From contig CAZIPZ010000028.1 of the NCBI GenBank assembly GCA_964541075.1, positions 1-25,631 of the forward strand: 25,631 nucleotides of DNA, read 5' to 3'. Within the stretch, counting starts at the first letter, position 1. The number at the start of each line of letters is the position of its first letter. The DNA is from CAZIPZ01 sp964541075 (GTDB lineage Bacteria; Acidobacteriota; Terriglobia; 20CM-2-55-15). Below are positions 22,298 to 25,631 of the stretch, one piece after another. The position numbers were made by a program, and so were the translations under genes. Under the pieces are notes generated by a model. The model did not search any database. It was not told where the DNA came from and worked only from the letters and a program-made list of their open reading frames with translations.

Positions 22298-24896
22298 GAT
22301 CGGGCCGGGGTTTCAGTCTGAGCTGAAGCCCTGCCGCTCCAATCGCGCTCTCAATCCTTCCAGAAATGCCACACCATTACAATTGCCTCCGCTGATCGCC
22401 AAGGACTATTGGTCCATAGACCTATCAGAACTATTTGTCCGCGTTAAATCCACACGCGCCGGACTCTCAACTGAGGAAGCGGCTCGACGGCTGAGGCAAT
22501 ATGGTCCGAATCTCCTCAAGGGTCAGCGGGAACTTTCGCGGCTGAGTGTGCTTTGGAATCAATTTCGAAGTCCACTGCTGCTTCTGCTGGTCTTTGCGGC
22601 GATCGCGTCCGCATTTACTGGGGAATTCGTGGATGCCGGCGTTGTGCTCCTGATTCTTGCGGCTTCAGCCGGCATCGGATATTCGCGCGAGTATAGCGCT
22701 CAAGCCGCTGTTGTCGCACTTGGAGCTCGTGTTCGAACGCACGCACGCGTTCTAAGAGATGGAGCAATTCGGCGTGTGCCGGCGGAAGAAATCGTACCTG
22801 GAGACGTAGTCGCCCTTTCGGCCGGCAGTCTGGTTCCAGCCGATGCAGTCCTGATCGACGCCAAAGACTGCTTTGTCAGCGAAGCCGTTTTGACGGGCGA
22901 AAGTTTTCCGACAGCAAAACAGCCGGGACGGGCTAGTCCTTCTGCACCCTTGGCGGATCGCAAAAACTGTGTCTTTCTCGGAACGAATGTCCGCACCGGC
23001 GCCGCCACTTGTGTCGTCATAGCAACGGGATCGCAAACCCAGTTTGGTGCAATCGCACATCGTTTGACGCTCAGGCCGCCTGAAACCGAGTTTGATCGCG
23101 GCATCCGAACGTTTGGCCATTTTTTGACAACCTTGATGCTTCTGATGGTATTGGTCGTTTTCGCAGCGCACATGCTGCGGGATCGGCCGCCATTGGAGAC
23201 TCTGCTGTTTTCGATCGCGCTGGCGGTTGGACTCAGTCCGGAACTCTTGCCGGCCATCTTAAGCGTCAACCTGGCGCGCGGCGCCCGCATGATGGCCCAA
23301 AGGGGGGTTCTCGTCCGACGTCTCAGTGCGATTGAGAATTTGGGCAGCATGGACATCTTATGCACCGACAAGACGGGAACTCTCACCGAAGGTGTAGTTC
23401 AGGCGGAAGGCGCATATGATCCGATAGGGGCCGCCTCACCCGTGGTTCTTCATCTGGCTGCCTGCAATGCGGCTTTGCAGGCAGGTCTCCTAAGTCCTTT
23501 GGACGAAGCCATCCTTGCCGCGCACAAACCTGACCTGACTCGGGTTGAGAAAATAGGCGAAATTCCTTTTGATTTTGTCCGCAAGCGAGTGAGCGTTTTG
23601 GTTGGTGACCAGGACGGACTTCGATTGATTTGCAAGGGCGCTTTTTCCAATGTCCTCGAGGTGTGCACAAAAGTCGCGGGCATCGACGAGTTCAGTGCGC
23701 CCACAGTGGCAGAACTCCACAATCAATTTGATCATTGGAGCAGGAAGGGAATCCGCGTCATCGCCGTAGCGACTCGAGTGATGAAAGACGGAGCATCGTG
23801 TGGCAGGAACGACGAACAGGATATGACGTTCGCCGGTTTCGTTACGTTTATGGATCGTCCCAAAGATGGCGTAGCCAATGCACTTAAGGACTTCGCCCGC
23901 CTTGGAGTATCCCTCAAACTGATAACTGGCGATAACAAGCTCGTGGCCAAACACATTGCCGGGCTCGTTGGCATGCCCTCTGAGCGGATCGTCACAGGCG
24001 CGGAGCTCGAAAGTCTCAATGATGAAGCTCTCTGGCGAGCGGCCGAGCACACCGATCTCTTTGTTGAAGTAGATCCCAATCAGAAGGAACGCATCATCCT
24101 TTCATTGAAAAAGATGGGACACGTCGTAGGATTCCTGGGGGACGGTGTGAATGATGCACCCGCCATGCATGCCGCCGATACGAGTCTCTCTGTGGAAACT
24201 GCTGCTGACGTCGCCAGAGAAGCAGCCGATTTCGTTCTTCTTGAACGTGACCTTGACGTGATTCGGGGAGGAATCGAGGAAGGGCGAAGGACATTTGCAA
24301 ACACACTCAAGTACGTACTGACCACGACCAGCGCCAACCTCGGGAATATGTTAAGCATGGCCGCCGCTTCATTATTCCTGCCTTTTCTTCCACTGACTGC
24401 AAGCCAGATCCTGCTCAACAATTTGCTTTCAGACATTCCAGCAATAGGTATCGCCGAAGATGCGGTGGACGAAGAGCTCGTAACCCGGCCCCGTCGCTGG
24501 AGTATTCGTTTCATAGGCATCTTTATGATCGAATTCGGCATTTTAAGCTCTGCCTTCGACCTCCTTACGTTCTCCGCTTTGATCGTTGTCTTCCAAGCGT
24601 CGTCCGTCTCCTTCCAAACTGCTTGGTTTGTAGAATCGCTTCTTACGGAATTGCTCATTGCACTCGTCGTTCGAACTCGGCGCCCTCTCTCCAAAAGCCG
24701 TCCCGGAACCGTCTTGTTATGGTCCACTGTCGTCCTCGTCATCATTACGCTGCTTGTCCCGTATTTGCCTCTTGCGGAGTATCTCGGCTTTGCACCCATT
24801 CCCATCCCGATGCTGATTACACTGGCGGTCATCACCGCGCTGTACGTATTGGCCGCCGAAGTCGCGAAGAAGTGGTTCTACCGAGGGGCGGAGTAG
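22266..24896 (+). CDS. mgtA: P-type ATPase, MgtA-like (Mg2+/cation transport)
   Basis: This 876-residue P-type ATPase has an actuator TGES (210-213), phosphorylation site DKTGT (368-372) and hinge GDGVNDAP (near 625). The M4 motif SPELLPAILSVNLARGA parallels TPEMLP...LARGA of MgtA/MgtB, and NLGNMLSMAAASLFLPFLP and LLNNLLSDIP in the C-terminal helices are also MgtA-like. It would move Mg2+ or another divalent cation across the inner membrane using ATP. The ATG at 22266 overlaps the upstream gene by 32 bp and has a poor ribosome site; the first 45 residues are unlike the family, so a later non-ATG start is possible. Cation ATPases are members of some hypoxia/stress regulons, which fits the neighbours. 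Confidence 0.85.
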   Translation: MSNPLKDNRSEIGPGFQSELKPCRSNRALNPSRNATPLQLPPLIAKDYWSIDLSELFVRVKSTRAGLSTEEAARRLRQYGPNLLKGQRELSRLSVLWNQFRSPLLLLLVFAAIASAFTGEFVDAGVVLLILAASAGIGYSREYSAQAAVVALGARVRTHARVLRDGAIRRVPAEEIVPGDVVALSAGSLVPADAVLIDAKDCFVSEAVLTGESFPTAKQPGRASPSAPLADRKNCVFLGTNVRTGAATCVVIATGSQTQFGAIAHRLTLRPPETEFDRGIRTFGHFLTTLMLLMVLVVFAAHMLRDRPPLETLLFSIALAVGLSPELLPAILSVNLARGARMMAQRGVLVRRLSAIENLGSMDILCTDKTGTLTEGVVQAEGAYDPIGAASPVVLHLAACNAALQAGLLSPLDEAILAAHKPDLTRVEKIGEIPFDFVRKRVSVLVGDQDGLRLICKGAFSNVLEVCTKVAGIDEFSAPTVAELHNQFDHWSRKGIRVIAVATRVMKDGASCGRNDEQDMTFAGFVTFMDRPKDGVANALKDFARLGVSLKLITGDNKLVAKHIAGLVGMPSERIVTGAELESLNDEALWRAAEHTDLFVEVDPNQKERIILSLKKMGHVVGFLGDGVNDAPAMHAADTSLSVETAADVAREAADFVLLERDLDVIRGGIEEGRRTFANTLKYVLTTTSANLGNMLSMAAASLFLPFLPLTASQILLNNLLSDIPAIGIAEDAVDEELVTRPRRWSIRFIGIFMIEFGILSSAFDLLTFSALIVVFQASSVSFQTAWFVESLLTELLIALVVRTRRPLSKSRPGTVLLWSTVVLVIITLLVPYLPLAEYLGFAPIPIPMLITLAVITALYVLAAEVAKKWFYRGAE

Positions 24897-24976
24897 ACAC
24901 CTGCCAAACAATGCGGCGACCCAACGGCTTTGGATTGAACGCTTGTCTCAAATTTTGCAAACAGCGATGGCGAAAT

Positions 24977-24989
24977 TGACAAAGTGACA
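24977..24989. promoter_or_regulatory. TGACA-N3-TGACA repeat, candidate activator site
   Basis: TGACAAAGTGACA keeps the 5-3-5 spacing of the palindrome at 808 and 13236, but the second half is direct rather than inverted. It is about 140 bp upstream of the predicted sigma-54 start at 25125, the same distance as the 21686 site has from its promoter. Confidence 0.3.
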
Positions 24990-24991
24990 GT

Positions 24992-25011
24992 GCAAGGCGT
25001 GATCGCCTTGC
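24992..25011. terminator. Perfect 8-bp hairpin after the ATPase gene
   Basis: GCAAGGCG and CGCCTTGC flank the loop TGAT, a GC-rich perfect stem 95 bp after the ATPase stop. No T-run follows on the plus strand, so it may be an imperfect terminator or a protein-binding palindrome. Confidence 0.45.
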
Positions 25012-25098
25012 GCTGCCTGCTTCCGTGGATAGATTCAAACCGCATGAAATGCAGAAGATGCGGCTGACCGCAGTCCTCAGTTTAGAGTTCTCACCTTC

Positions 25099-25114
25099 AG
25101 GCAGGAAACGTGCT
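25099..25114 (+). promoter_or_regulatory. Possible sigma-54 promoter of the small-protein/BaeRF operon
   Basis: AGGCAGGAAACGTGCT has GGCA in the -24 box, exact GG-N10-GC spacing and TGC in the -12 box. The match is moderate (first base A, and G and T flanking the TGC). The predicted start near 25125 gives a 40-nt leader to the ATG at 25165. Confidence 0.4.
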
Positions 25115-25164
25115 CCATCTTGTGCGGTTGGCGTAGCGCCAACGGGCCTATCAAGGGCTCACAC

Positions 25165-25353
25165 ATGAAATATCTATTCGAAATTTACGCGTTAGTCATT
25201 GTTGGATCGGCCCTACTCTTATTGGGGCTGTACGTGGCGTCCGAATGCGTGATGATCGTATTCAGTGCCGGCCGAGCAGTGGCCCGGCATTCTTTTGTCG
25301 TAGGTGTCACCGATGAAGCCAAACGAGCTGAATGTGCTATTCAACCGGCCTGA
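25165..25353 (+). CDS. Small membrane protein upstream of BaeRF
   Basis: The 62 residues have one long hydrophobic segment (about 3-34, YLFEIYALVIVGSALLLLGLYVASE continuing into VMIVFSAG), then a soluble tail (RHSFVVGVTDEAKRAECAIQPA). The ATG at 25165 follows AAGGG; the frame stays open 15 codons upstream without a better start. Its last 41 bases overlap the next gene in another frame, so the two are coupled. No known family is recognised. It lies after a possible sigma-54 promoter and may be a membrane partner for the BaeRF-type protein. Confidence 0.6.
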   Translation: MKYLFEIYALVIVGSALLLLGLYVASECVMIVFSAGRAVARHSFVVGVTDEAKRAECAIQPA

Positions 25354-25631
25354 AAGGCCATATGCCTCTGTCCTTACGGTTTATCTGAATGTCGACCAGT
25401 CTGAATCTGTAAATTTGAATCGCGGGTTTGAAACTCAACTGAAAGACTTGATGGTTCCAATTCGCAGAGCGATTGCGGATCAGGTGGACCGCGAGAGGTT
25501 AGTCAAGGCAATCCACCATAATTCCGACTATGTTTCTGTAAACCAGCCCCGAGCTCGAGGTCTGGACATGGTATTTTACGAGGTCGACGGCTTTTTTAGC
25601 AGCACTGAAGTGAACGTCCCAATTCAAAATC
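25313..25631 (+). CDS. BaeRF-type release-factor-like protein (5' part)
   Basis: An ATG at 25313 opens a frame to the window edge (106 codons). It begins MKPNELNVLFNRPERPYAS and continues VLTVYLNVDQSESVNLNRGFE, matching the start of bacterial archaeo-eukaryotic release factor (BaeRF) proteins: a short lead-in, a PYxSVYLNVD-like strand and a helical LKDLMVPIRRAI region. The domain is related to eRF1/Vms1-like peptidyl-tRNA hydrolases; in bacteria such proteins often accompany Usp and dormancy genes, and a DosR-regulon member (Rv2629) has been placed in this group. The catalytic region lies beyond the edge, so activity cannot be judged. It overlaps the preceding small gene by 41 bp. The family call is from memory of the N-terminal pattern. 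Confidence 0.65.
   Translation, partial: MKPNELNVLFNRPERPYASVLTVYLNVDQSESVNLNRGFETQLKDLMVPIRRAIADQVDRERLVKAIHHNSDYVSVNQPRARGLDMVFYEVDGFFSSTEVNVPIQN

Noticed and set aside
23490..24835. Long minus-strand frames opposite the P-type ATPase
   Set aside because: They are antisense to conserved ATPase motifs and of low complexity, typical of shadow frames.
1..25631. Mobile elements, CRISPR, tRNA or rRNA
   Set aside because: No transposase or integrase motifs, no spaced direct repeats and no recognisable RNA gene were seen on either strand.

Overview
The window looks like a piece of chromosome from a diderm, respiring bacterium. It encodes c-type cytochromes with Sec signals, an outer-membrane beta-barrel and a sigma-54 activator. 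Base composition is fairly even to slightly GC-rich throughout, and I see no transposase, integrase, phage gene, CRISPR array, tRNA or rRNA. The combination of a decaheme cytochrome/porin module with stress genes would fit an Acidobacteriota-like or other soil or sediment lineage, but that placement is inference; no phylogenetic marker is present.

Layout. At 1-148 is the 3' end of an unrecognised membrane-protein gene, followed by a hairpin. A DUF302-type gene (204-656, minus) and a monoheme cytochrome c (1045-1371, plus) diverge from a 388-bp regulatory region. A minus-strand unit then holds a GroEL-type chaperonin, a ferric-reductase-like haem/flavin membrane oxidoreductase and a possible 32-residue membrane peptide (4394-1389). 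Divergent from it are ftsH and an overlapping cytochrome c lipoprotein (4481-6753). A long minus-strand block follows (13715-6801): a small heat-shock protein, a histidine kinase, its NtrC-type sigma-54 response regulator, a two-domain universal stress protein and a GNAT/ADP-forming acyl-CoA synthetase fusion. Next is a plus-strand electron-conduit operon (14343-18915): secreted protein, decaheme cytochrome, MtrB/PioB-like porin, NapC/NirT-like tetraheme quinol dehydrogenase and a small membrane protein. It is followed by a minus-strand pair (flavin oxidoreductase and cytidine deaminase) and a three-domain universal stress protein. The right end is plus strand: a secreted Cys-rich protein overlapping an MgtA-type P-type ATPase, then a small membrane protein overlapping the start of a BaeRF-type (archaeo-eukaryotic release-factor-like) gene cut by the window edge.

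How it may work together. The gene set (Usp proteins, Hsp20, chaperonin, FtsH, cation ATPase, acyl-CoA synthetase/acetyltransferase, BaeRF, redox carriers) resembles the energy-limitation or hypoxia regulons known from other bacteria, such as the DosR regulon of mycobacteria. Here it surrounds a sigma-54 two-component system. Sequences matching the -24/-12 sigma-54 consensus lie at the expected place before several of these genes; the two best precede ftsH and the DUF302 gene. A 13-bp palindrome, TGACA-N3-TGTCA, recurs in intergenic DNA upstream of some of them and of the kinase gene. My main inference is a compact, locally encoded sigma-54 regulon linking a redox or metal-sensing kinase to extracellular-type electron transfer and dormancy or stress functions.
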